This document shows positions 13,572 through 22,997 of a stretch of 64,000 nt of DNA, one piece after another. The translations under genes were made by a program, and so were the position numbers. The notes beneath the pieces were generated by a model, which ran no database searches, had not been told where the DNA came from, and saw only the letters and a program-made list of their open reading frames with translations. Source of the DNA: Halichondria panicea (taxonomy: Eukaryota > Porifera > Demospongiae > Suberitida > Halichondriidae); the NCBI RefSeq assembly GCF_963675165.1, contig NC_087384.1:2440501-2504500 (forward strand), read 5' to 3'. Each line of letters starts with the position of its first letter. Position 1 is the first letter of the stretch.

Positions 13572-13624
13572 TAGACTCGCAAGCCGTCACTGTTCGCCTG
13601 CAACAGTGACGGCTTGCGAGTCTA
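13572..13624. repeat. Perfect 23-bp inverted repeat (hairpin)
   Basis: The arms at 13572-13594 and 13602-13624 are exact reverse complements (core GCAAGCCGTCACTG) around a 7-nt loop. The outer part of the arm (agactcgcaagcc) also occurs at about 6504, so this may be a miniature foldback element. Confidence 0.85.
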
Positions 13625-13727
13625 AGCTTCATGAGCTCGATAATCGATCATGCACGGGAAGCCATCTTTGAGTAATAAAATTGAAAGGTCAAGTTTGGAA
13701 TATTCCTGTAATAAAGTGAGTGAAGTG

Positions 13728-13835
13728 CCGTAAAACCTCTATTTAAGGCGACCCTCTAAATATGCAACATTTGGAAACTCTACTTTCGCAAAACGTAATT
13801 ATTAAAAAGTGTCGCCTTAAATCGAGGTCTTACGG
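13728..13835. repeat. Small MITE, 108 bp
   Basis: The ends are imperfect 25-bp inverted repeats beginning CCGTAAAACCTC on the left and, reading the right end in reverse, CCGTAAGACCTC. Both continue to TTTAAGGCGAC. Confidence 0.75.
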
Positions 13836-14756
13836 TGTATCGAAATATCAAAGTTTGTATCCTTCTGACAAGAAACAAGAGCAGTGCATAGCAGATTATA
13901 TGAATGGCAGAGCAAACAGCATGATCACCAATTGTAAGGAATTGTATTTGAAGGTGCATCTGGAACACGGTGAAACAATAAAACAAGCTATATATATATA
14001 GAGGCTTCATGGTGGACAAAGTAGAAACACACAAAGTTACATGCAGCTATAAAATTATTAAGATTAAAATAAACATGGTCTATACATAATTATAATTATT
14101 ATACACTGTTTCGGATGTGTCTACGGGATTTAGAATGCAAAGCACTGCTGTAGTACCCCGAGCGTAGCGAGTGTATTACAAGTGCCTGGCTCTATAAAAA
14201 TGTAGCAAAAGTCAAATATAAGGTATAAGGTCAGCACCCCCCTAAATGTCTCTAGCTAAGGTAAGCTTTCACTAGACTGAAAAATGAACTCTCCACTAGC
14301 AAAGGTTAATCGCACTGTCCACTAGCTAAGGTCAACTCTCTACTATCGAAGGTCACCGTATACTGTTCGCTAGCAAAGGTTAATCGTACTCTCTGGGCCA
14401 CTGTACAATACAAATTCGATTCACATGCAACGTAGATATACACAAGCTGATTCAAAGGGAAAAAGCATGAGCGTACAAAAGTGACAAGACAGTGGAACCC
14501 AATGAGCCAAACTCATATATTTCATCTCTTTGCTAGCACACTCCAAGAGTATCACGGGGACTGTAGGGAAAGTTCAGCTGTTTTTACAAAGTGTGAGGGC
14601 CGGTATAATTATGGCCTCTTCTTAGAGTTTATATATAATCAATAGTGTACATGAACTGCATGTGTACCAAAAATCACCACTAGCCTAGTATAACCTATGT
14701 CCTATAACCTATGTCATTATTCAGTTGTGTGCTGTGTTTATGTCTGCGTCTAAATT

Positions 14757-15336
14757 TTGTCTATGTCCCATTTTTTGGAAAAAATCAGACACCTGATGCC
14801 TGGCCATGCTGGAAAAGACGGTTTGAACAATTTTAAGAAGCATCAGGCCTTGCAGGAGAGTCACAGTCCAAATTTTAACAAGTCAATACATTCTTTACTG
14901 CCTATAAGAGAAGAAGCGGAGTCAGTCCTAGTGTTCACTAATATTACTGCTGAGGAGCGAAGACAGTATGCTGCAGTAGTGGAAAAATGTGAGGAGTTTT
15001 TCCAAGTTTACGCAAGAACATCATTTTTGAAAAAGCTAGGTTCAACCGGAACCAACAAGCAGGAGAGACAGCGGAGCAGTACAATATGGCACTCTACACC
15101 CCTTGCCGAAAGCTGTGAATATGGTGAGACAAAGGATGAGATGATTAGAAATCGCTTATAGTAGTGGGCATCAGAGACAATACACTCTCAGAGAAGTTAC
15201 AGATGGACCCAGCACTCACACTGGAATCAGCCACGATTCGCCAGAGAGAGGCAGTACATGAACAAAAAAATAACTCTTAAACAAGAAGAAGGAGCTGGTA
15301 ATATCGATTTGTTAAAACGGAAATCAACCTATGGTC
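14757..15336 (+). pseudogene. Ty3/gypsy gag remnant, left half (split by the copia insertion)
   Basis: The open frame at 14757-15161 resembles the gag capsid of Ty3/gypsy elements: an ITAEERRQYAAVVEKCEEFF region, then CEYGETKDEMIRNRL. A frameshift near 15155 moves the expected continuation (VVGIRDNTLSEKLQMDPALT) into another frame. The order and the distance to a zinc-knuckle region match the sequence that resumes at 19373, beyond the copia element. It is therefore the 5' half of one degenerate gag-pol. Confidence 0.7.
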
Positions 15337-15341
15337 AAGGA

Positions 15342-15643
15342 TGTTAGAGGAAGTAATTGATCAAGTGGTAAACCACAAGTGTAGTGATTAGGTGAACTCT
15401 TCACTTAGACTGTACATCTAGATTATTCTAGTTAATGTTTATTCTAGAACTGTAGCTGCTGCTGAACTTTGACATTAGAGAACTAGGTAGAACATTCTAG
15501 AGTTATATGTGTTCTGTATATAAGTTCTTGAGTTTTGTGCAAGCTAGGTTATGATTAGGTTATGATTAGGTTATGAGTGTTATGCTGTTTCTGTTGTCTA
15601 CTGAACAAAGTGTGACTAGTGTCAACTGCGATATCTGCGAACA
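15342..15643 (+). repeat. 5' LTR of the copia element
   Basis: 302 bp, beginning TGTTAGAGG and ending GCGAACA. It contains a TATA-like box (TATATAA, about 15517-15523) and a near-perfect triple repeat of the 11-mer AGGTTATGATT (about 15545-15577). It is the likely promoter of the element. Confidence 0.95.
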
Positions 15644-15660
15644 GGTTATGGGCCCAGATC
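15644..15660 (+). other. Primer-binding site, initiator tRNA-Met half-molecule type
   Basis: GGTTATGGGCCCAGATC lies immediately after the LTR. GGTTATGGGCCC complements the anticodon stem-loop of initiator tRNA-Met rather than its 3' CCA end, as known for Drosophila copia and relatives. Confidence 0.75.
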
Positions 15661-15701
15661 CCTACGGACTTATCACACTGAATTTTGTTCAAGACTAGAC
15701 T

Positions 15702-18700
15702 ATGGCTACGACAGATGAGAAGTGGGTGATCGATAAGTTAGATGACTCTAACTGGACCACTTGGAAGTTCCAGATGAAACACTTGCTACTTGCAAAAGGT
15801 GTCTGGGAAGTTGTGGACGGAACCGAGGAGCTTGCAGAGGATGCGACAGCAGCAGCCCGTGCTGAGTTTTTGAAGAAGTCGCAGAAGGCATTCTCTTCAA
15901 TTGTCCTGGCGATAAAAACTTCTCAGTTGTATCTTGTGACGTCGTATGAGCAGCCGAGAGAAGCTTGGGATGCCCTGAGAAACCATTTTGAGCGTGACAC
16001 TCTAGCCAACAAACTTTTCCTGAAGAAGCAATACTTCCGGATGGAGATGAAGGAGGGGACATCGATCGAGAAACACCTGAAGCGCATGAAGGAGTTGACG
16101 GACCGATTAGCAGCAATTGGTGCTCCTATCGCTGAAGAAGACCAGGTGGTTACTCTTTTAGGAAGCTTGCCCAAAAGCTACTCCACGCTTGTTACTGCTC
16201 TGGAAGCCCGGGTTGACGGTATCTCGCTCAACTATGTGCAGCAAGCTCTAGCTCATGAGGAGCAGAAAATGCTTGGACGAGGACACTCAGGAAACTCTGA
16301 TGCACAAAGAGGAGATGCAGCACTGTTTGGAGGAGAATCAAAGAGGAAATTCAAGCCACGGAAACCTATTTGCTATGGTTGTCAACAACCAGGTCATTTT
16401 CGACGGGACTGTCCCAAAGCAAAGAAGGGACCATCACACAAGGCAGAGACTGCTGGAGAGGAAGACAAAGAATCCGAGTCTGAAGAAGGCAGTGCATTTG
16501 CAGCATCACAAGATGGATCTCAAAATGGTAAATGGCTGGTAGATTCTGGAGCATCCAGTCATATGACCTGGGACAAAGAACTCTTGACTGACTACCAAGA
16601 ATTTGAGGTTCCTGAGAAAGTTGGTTTAGGTGATGGACGGACTGTGGACGCAGTTGGTTTTGGAAGTGTTCACTTGAGGATGTGCTTCAAAGTTAGCCAA
16701 CCAAAGAAATTTGTTATGTACAAGGTTTTATACGTTCCTAAGCTAGCCTGTAATCTTTTCTCGGTAAGAGCAGCTGTATCCAAAGGAGACTTCATCAAGT
16801 TTGGTCACTCTCGATGCTGGATTCGAGACGGAAATGGACATCTCCATGGAATGGGAACATTGGTGGATAAACTCTATCAACTCGATTGTGAAGCGATTCT
16901 CTCTGAGGCAGCAACACTGGTGAATGCTCAGAAAGACAACAATTTTGACGTATGGCATTTTAGACTGGGACATGCAAGTGAGAAATGCATCAAAAATATG
17001 TCCTACAAGAAGCTGGCTACTGGTATCAAATTACCAAAACGAGCTAAGCTGTCATTTTGTGAGGGATGTATCGCTGGAAAGATGAAACGAAAACCTTTCA
17101 AGGCAGTGGGAGAAATACGATCCAAGAGGAAGCTTCAACTTGTGCACAGTGACGTATGCGGTCCAATGCCTACGGACTCTATTGGTGGAAACAAGTATTT
17201 TGTCACTTTCATCGATGATTACTCAAGATGTTGTGCAGTCTACTTTCTCAAAAATAAATCTGAAGTTCCTGAGAAATTTAAGGAATTTGAAGCTCGTGTA
17301 TTCAATGACTGCAGTCAGAGAGTGAGTACATTGCGGAGCGATAATGGAGGAGAGTACCTGTCTAAGGAGTTTAGGAGCTATCTGAAGTCAAAAGGTATAC
17401 GCCAGGAACTTACGGTACCACATTCTCCAGAACAGAATGGTGTTGCGGAGAGGATGAACAGAACCCTCATGGAGACAGCTCGGTCAATGATGGCTCATGC
17501 AGGATTACCTGAAAGATTTTGGGCTGAAGCTGTAGAAACGGCAGCGTACATCAGAAACCGTACTCCAACAACTGCTATCAAGGATACGAAGACACCAATG
17601 GAAGTCTGGAATGGAAACGTACCCAACATTGCAAACATGAAAGTGTTTGGCTGTATGGCATATGCACATGTACCTGATGTGCAGAGAAAGAAGCTCGATA
17701 AGAAAGCTGTGAAACTTCGGTTTGTCGGATATTCTATTCAGTCGAAAGCCTACAGACTGTTGGATGAGAAGACATCGAAAATCTATATTCGGAGAGATGT
17801 GATCTTCAATGAGCAAGATTTTGGACAGAAAACAGAGGAAGTCCCTAAAGGTGATCTACTTGAAACAATTGAGGTAGAGCAAAACCCTGATATCGAATCA
17901 GAGACAGAGGAGGAGCAGGCTGAGTCAGAAGAGAGAAGACAATCTGAACGCACCAGACGACCTCCTGTTCGTTTTGGAATAGATGAGTATGCTGACACAG
18001 CTACAGCCAGTATTCCACATGTGGCTTATGTAGCACATCAGATTGCTGAACCAAATACTATGGACGAAGCATTGGCAGGTGATCTCTCAAATGAGTGGAA
18101 AGAAGCAGCCGATTTGGAGTATGACTCACTCCTACAGAACGAGACATGGGACCTTGTGGAACTGCCAAGAGGAAGAGAAACGATTGGCAGTAAGTGGGTC
18201 TTCAAGATCAAGTACAAAGGAGACGGAGAGATAGAGAGGTTTAAAGCCCGACTAAAGATGCTTGAAAAATACAATCTTCAAGATGCTAAACCCGTCTCTA
18301 CCCCTGCTGATTCAAATGTGAGATTACGAAAGGATGACAATGTTAGCAAGGCTGTGGATTCAGTGATGTACCAATCGATAGTTGGAAGCTTGCTGTATGC
18401 TGCCGTTGCAACCAGACCCGACATTTCTCAAGCAGTGGGAGTCGTGTCAAAATTTAGCTCAAAGCCATCAGAAGCTCACTTAACTGCTGTGAAGCGAATT
18501 TTACGATACCTCAAGGGAAGCTTGGACATTACTTTGCAATACAGGAAAACGGAGGATGGAAGTAGTCTGATTGGCTATTCTGATGCAGACTATGCAGGTG
18601 ACTTGGATGACCGGCACTCAACGAGTGGGAATTTGTTTCTCATAAGTAACGGACCTGTCAGTTGGTTAAGCAAGAAACAACCAATTGTCACACTCTCTAC

Positions 18701-19034
18701 CTGTGAGGCAGAGTATGTTGCCCTGAGTACAGCAACCCAAGAAGCTGTATGGATCAAACGACTTCTATCGGATTTCCATGTATCACAGAAACAAGCAACC
18801 GTTATCATGGAAGATAATCAAGGAGCTATATGTATAGCTAAGAACCCAGTGGTACAGGCAAGGACAAAGCATATCGACATCCGCCACCACTATATTAGAG
18901 AAGCTGTCAGTGACGGCACAGTCAGTTTACAGTACTGCCCGACCGAAGAAATGATTGCCGACATTTTTACGAAAAACCGTTACCCAAGGCAAAGTTTGAG
19001 AAGCTACGTCGTAACATGGGACTCAAGAAACTGA
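15702..19034 (+). CDS. Copia gag-pol polyprotein, 1110 aa, with an internal reverse-transcriptase deletion
   Basis: Domain order is gag, protease, integrase, RT, RNase H, the Ty1/copia order. Visible: gag N-terminus with DDSNWTTWKFQM; zinc knuckle CYGCQQPGHFRRDC from residue 224; aspartic protease LVDSGASSHM with D at about 281; integrase zinc-binding HFRLGH...CEGC and catalytic residues at about D484, D547 and E583 (D-x35-E spacing); RNase H with YSDADYAGD and STCEAEYVAL. RT begins normally (GSKWVFKIKYKGDGEIERFKARL), then at residue 851-852 (about nt 18254) jumps in frame to KMLEKYNLQDAKPVSTP, which normally lies after the YVDD active site. Most of RT, about 200 residues, is therefore gone. 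Near the C-terminus an A-run (about 18970) shifts the frame away from the usual ending. The start is the first ATG after the primer-binding site. Confidence 0.95.
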   Translation: MATTDEKWVIDKLDDSNWTTWKFQMKHLLLAKGVWEVVDGTEELAEDATAAARAEFLKKSQKAFSSIVLAIKTSQLYLVTSYEQPREAWDALRNHFERDTLANKLFLKKQYFRMEMKEGTSIEKHLKRMKELTDRLAAIGAPIAEEDQVVTLLGSLPKSYSTLVTALEARVDGISLNYVQQALAHEEQKMLGRGHSGNSDAQRGDAALFGGESKRKFKPRKPICYGCQQPGHFRRDCPKAKKGPSHKAETAGEEDKESESEEGSAFAASQDGSQNGKWLVDSGASSHMTWDKELLTDYQEFEVPEKVGLGDGRTVDAVGFGSVHLRMCFKVSQPKKFVMYKVLYVPKLACNLFSVRAAVSKGDFIKFGHSRCWIRDGNGHLHGMGTLVDKLYQLDCEAILSEAATLVNAQKDNNFDVWHFRLGHASEKCIKNMSYKKLATGIKLPKRAKLSFCEGCIAGKMKRKPFKAVGEIRSKRKLQLVHSDVCGPMPTDSIGGNKYFVTFIDDYSRCCAVYFLKNKSEVPEKFKEFEARVFNDCSQRVSTLRSDNGGEYLSKEFRSYLKSKGIRQELTVPHSPEQNGVAERMNRTLMETARSMMAHAGLPERFWAEAVETAAYIRNRTPTTAIKDTKTPMEVWNGNVPNIANMKVFGCMAYAHVPDVQRKKLDKKAVKLRFVGYSIQSKAYRLLDEKTSKIYIRRDVIFNEQDFGQKTEEVPKGDLLETIEVEQNPDIESETEEEQAESEERRQSERTRRPPVRFGIDEYADTATASIPHVAYVAHQIAEPNTMDEALAGDLSNEWKEAADLEYDSLLQNETWDLVELPRGRETIGSKWVFKIKYKGDGEIERFKARLKMLEKYNLQDAKPVSTPADSNVRLRKDDNVSKAVDSVMYQSIVGSLLYAAVATRPDISQAVGVVSKFSSKPSEAHLTAVKRILRYLKGSLDITLQYRKTEDGSSLIGYSDADYAGDLDDRHSTSGNLFLISNGPVSWLSKKQPIVTLSTCEAEYVALSTATQEAVWIKRLLSDFHVSQKQATVIMEDNQGAICIAKNPVVQARTKHIDIRHHYIREAVSDGTVSLQYCPTEEMIADIFTKNRYPRQSLRSYVVTWDSRN

Positions 19035-19056
19035 TGTCTTCCCCACATGATAAATT

Positions 19057-19065
19057 AAGTGGGAG
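19057..19065 (+). other. Polypurine tract
   Basis: AAGTGGGAG directly abuts the 3' LTR; it is the expected plus-strand priming site. Confidence 0.7.
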
Positions 19066-19367
19066 TGTTAGAGGAAGTAATTGATCAAGTGGTAAACCAC
19101 AAGTGTAGTGATTAGGTGAACTCTTCACTTAGACTGTACATCTAGATTATTCTAGTTAATGTTTATTCTAGAACTGTAGCTGCTGCTGAACTTTGACATT
19201 AGAGAACTAGGTAGAACATTCTAGAGTTATATGTGTTCTGTATATAAGTTCTTGAGTTTTGTGCAAGCTAGGTTATGATTAGGTTATGATTAGGTTATGA
19301 GTGTTATGCTGTTTCTGTTGTCTACTGAACAAAGTGTGACTAGTGTCAACTGCGATATCTGCGAACA
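19066..19367 (+). repeat. 3' LTR of the copia element
   Basis: 302 bp, matching the 5' LTR throughout by eye, and followed by the second AAGGA target copy. Confidence 0.95.
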
Positions 19368-19372
19368 AAGGA

Positions 19373-20745
19373 AAAGGTCCTCCACGTAACCCCAAGAAAG
19401 TTAAACGAGGACAGCCAAAACAGAACAGTTTGGGGGATAAATGCCGTCGCTGTGGATGAGAGAAGCATTCCTGAGACGAGTGTCCCATGCACAAAAGACG
19501 CAGAATGTCATCACTGTAAGCGCAGAGGTCACTACAGTGTAGCTAGTTGCTACAAAAAATCCCTTTCAAGTGTCCAACAAGAAGAAGAGAGCAGTTTTTC
19601 AGACACCTCATTCCTGGATGCGGTCACACAACAAGAGAAGGAGAGCTGGACAGCTAACCTCAAAGTCAATGACAAAGAGATACCATTTAAGATTGACACA
19701 GGAGCCGAGGTCACTGCCATTACAATTGAGACATACATTACCAGGAGAGCAAAGACCAGACAAATAACGTACTGTCTGGTCCAACACAACAATCACTAGT
19801 ATAGTAGTAAAAGGACAAATCACATGTGATCTCACTCTGGGTGCCAGGCGAGCCAGACAGAAACTATTCGTCGTCGATCATCTCAAAACCAACCTTCTTG
19901 GCTTACCTACTATCAAAGCTCTAAAAATGATTGCCAGAATGGGTTAAGTCCAGGCAACCGATTGGTTTCACCAAGGTATTCAAAGGACTCAGGTACGCTG
20001 TCAAGGGAATACGAAATTAACTTGGAACCTGATTGCGAAACCACACGTAATTTACACCCCAAGACACGTGCCCCTACTATTACAACCAAAGGTCCAGTAG
20101 TTGCTTAAACGAATGGAAAAGGCAGGAATGATATCAGAGCCGACACGTGGTGCGCAGGTATGGTTGTGACACCTAAAAAGAACGGAAACCTCCGTATCCG
20201 TATCTGTCGATCTCAAGCCACTTGTGAGACTAGAAGTCCACCCACTGCCTACCGTCGACGAGACCTTAGCACAGATAACAGGAGCGAAAATCTTCTCCAA
20301 ACTAGCAGCTTTTGGCAGACACCCCTAGCTCCCTCGTCGTGGCTACTAACCACGTTCATCACTCCAATAGGACGCTACTGCTTCAATAAACTTCCATTTG
20401 GTATTTGCAGTGCACCAGAAGTGCTCCAACGCTGCATGAACAAGATTCTATAGTAGGCCTACCGGGAGTATAGTATGTCAGATCGACGACATATTGGTGT
20501 TTGGGAGCACCCAAGAGGAACACGACACGAATCTGGAAACGTATTGAGAAAGCCCATGCATGTATATACACTCAGCAAAGAGAAATGCGAGTACAACATG
20601 ACTACAATCACATTCTTAGGACACATGGTTGGCCCGGACGGTGTCAAAGCATACCCAAAGGAAGCGGAAGCAATTGAAAAAATGAACCCTCCAACCAACA
20701 CGTCGAAGCTTCGAAGATTCCTAGGAATGGTAAACCAACTGGGTG
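19373..20745 (+). pseudogene. Ty3/gypsy gag-pol remnant, right half: zinc knuckle, protease, reverse transcriptase
   Basis: It resumes where 14757-15336 stops. A knuckle pair (CRRCG..., then CHHCKRRGHYSVASC) is followed by an aspartic protease motif (PFKIDTGAEVTAIT, about 19684-19725). The RT that follows is split over several frames: MVVTPKKNGNLRI, FITPIGRYCFNKLPFGICSAPE, a QIDDILVFGST active-site region (about 20480-20510), and KCEYNMTTITFLGHMVGPDG followed by KLRRFLGMVNQL. There are multiple frameshifts and at least one stop (about 20454). No RNase H, integrase or LTR was recognised. The right edge runs into a MITE. Confidence 0.85.
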
Positions 20746-20952
20746 GAAAATTTCGAGGGTGTAAATTTTCGTGCAATTGTCTTATTTGGAAAATTTCGCG
20801 GGTAGTAAATTTCGTGGAGTTAGGGTGTGGCACTATCTCGCATGCGTATACGAAGCCTTCCATGGGTTTAATTTTCGTGTTCTGCAGCCACCCACGAAAA
20901 ACGCGAAATTAAAAACACCTCGAAATGTTCTACCCGTACGGTATACTGTACC
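20741..20952. repeat. MITE of the 'accgtacagcggg' family
   Basis: A left AAAATTTCGAGGGTGTAAAT block is mirrored by CACCTCGAAATGTTCTACCC and an ACGGTA end. Members of the same family, with ACCGTACAGCG and AAATTTTCGAGG ends, lie near 6200, 47690 and 61380. Confidence 0.55.
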
Positions 20953-21219
20953 GCAAGAGTAGAGGAGAGTTTCACAGAATAATTATAGGGGCATAATTTC
21001 TTGTGTTCAAATCAGAATTAAAGACAAAGTATTCCTTGTTGTTGAAAGTGATTAGACTGTGGTTTCTTACTATAATTATTATTAGACTGTAGTTTTGTCA
21101 TTCTATTAATAGACTAATATTATGTTATGTCATTATTTGTTTTGTATCTAGAATATTCTGCTGTAAAAATAGTGTGTTGATATAACTGTGAAAATCAGCA
21201 CTTGTACCTAGTGCATGCA

Positions 21220-22952
21220 ATGTCTAGGTTACCTAGGCTGTATCTCACTACAGCTGAAGAACGAAAATGGGAGAGAAAACTTGAAGAACAGAGCCACAGG
21301 TATTCCGAGGAACAAAAAATTACGGCAGCTACTTTCGAGCATGTCGATGAACCTCAGCCGACTGGTCGTTTCAAAGTGGATGATGCTAGAGCATTGGTGA
21401 TTAATACAGTTATGAAAGCAACAGAAAGAGTAAGGGCTTAAAATACCAAGCTACCGTATATTATAGCTGGTTATTTTCGAGACACGAAATTTCCAGGTTT
21501 TCGAGGATTGACCCAGAAACACGAAAATTGGTTTACATCCGGTTTAAACCTATCTACTGTAGGGGTGTGGTCATTTGAACCTCTATCCTAGAAATAAAAT
21601 CCTTGAAATGTTTTATTTGGGCAATCTGTGAAAATAGCCCGCTATGCGATATTATAATACTGTATATAATTATAGAGAGTCATAATTATATATAAATACA
21701 CACTCATTATGTCAATTTGCGTATGCTGCATAATTATATAGAGAGAGTTTCAAAAGGAATGCGGTATTTTAAAGACTAAATTATATGAGGGTGGATCAGT
21801 CAAACAAGGTACAGCTGTACCTGGATGCTTTGACATTGACCTGGTGCTTTTCTCTAAAGGTAATTTAAATAAACCGGCCATTGTACCTCTCCCTGCATGG
21901 CTTATTGGCTTTATTCTAAACACAGATTTGAAATCGATAGATTGCATTAAAAACAAAGGCTATCCTGAGACACTTGAAAAAGTTGACGAGTATTTCGAGA
22001 AACAATTCCAAGAAAAGTATCACTGTGAAGATAAACAAGGAGTAACAGTGAAGTTCACATACAAATTGACTGATGATCGTAAAATCACAGTGAAGCTAAG
22101 CTTCTCCTGCTACTGGGACCCTGGTAAGCCTGAAGAGCTTTTTGATATGCTTGAAACAATCGACTCACATGAGATAAGAGAACTGTAAGTGATAATAACC
22201 ATAATCCTATATAATTATACAGTATAGACTCTTGTTAATCCGATCACCCTTGGGCCCGGCCGACAGTGCAGTTTTGGCTGCAATAACGATGTGGCTGCGT
22301 TTCAGAAAGTATATAGCCACAGCTAAATAGCCACTTTGATAATGAATCACTTTGTTCTCTATTTATGCTATTGTTTGGGTATATAATTGGCCTAGAGCAC
22401 GCGATGTGCCAGAATAATTATGCCTCGGTGCGCATGCGCAAGTGAGGTATACGGTAGTGTGTTTATGTGTGTGTGTATAGACTGTTTCAGCTGCTCAAGG
22501 ATCAATGAAATGCAAGTAAGAGTTTCTATAGGCTTCTAGTCATGTTTTCTTGGCTTAATTGGTATTTGTGGATTTGTAAAACAAAGCTTCATTCTCGAGT
22601 TATGCCTAGTTTTGCTTATACTTGGAATGCCATTGCAGCCTTTTCAGAAGAAGAGTCCGTAGCAAAACTTGTTCACCAGTGTTGCTACTCTACTTAGTAG
22701 TTAGCTCTGCACTAGTATTGGTAGCTGCAAGAGTGAGAAGAGGGCTACAAGGCTCTGCTGACTTTTTTTTTTTGCTGTTTTATATATCGACTTAAATTTT
22801 TTCGTGCTATCGCGCGACCTGAGCACCCTTCTACTGATATTCCTAGAAACGCCACTGCTTTCTCATGGCAGAGTTCAAGTTTATGCAGGTGAAAATAACT
22901 TTTGATGACAAATTGTTATGCCTCGGTGCGCATGCGCAAGCGAAGTATACGG

Positions 22953-22997
<45 letters not shown>

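Larger units (their letters stand above)
12960..14756. other. Intergenic DNA between OAS-A and the retrotransposon block
   Basis: It contains two small inverted-repeat structures, listed separately. At about 14240-14400 there are loose repeats of a 'ctagc(a/t)aaggt' motif. No gene was recognised; the short open frames here have no family resemblance. Confidence 0.5.
15337..19372 (+). mobile_element. Ty1/copia LTR retrotransposon nested in a Ty3/gypsy remnant
   Basis: A complete insertion: a 5-bp target duplication AAGGA (15337-15341 and 19368-19372), 302-bp LTRs that start TG and end CA, a primer-binding site directly after the 5' LTR, one gag-pol frame, and a purine tract directly before the 3' LTR. 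I found no difference between the LTRs by eye, which implies a recent insertion. The reverse-transcriptase core is missing (see the gag-pol entry), so this copy would need help from another element to move. Confidence 0.95.

Noticed and set aside
13762..14001. 79-codon frame after OAS-A
   Set aside because: It starts inside a MITE and has no homology or codon signal.
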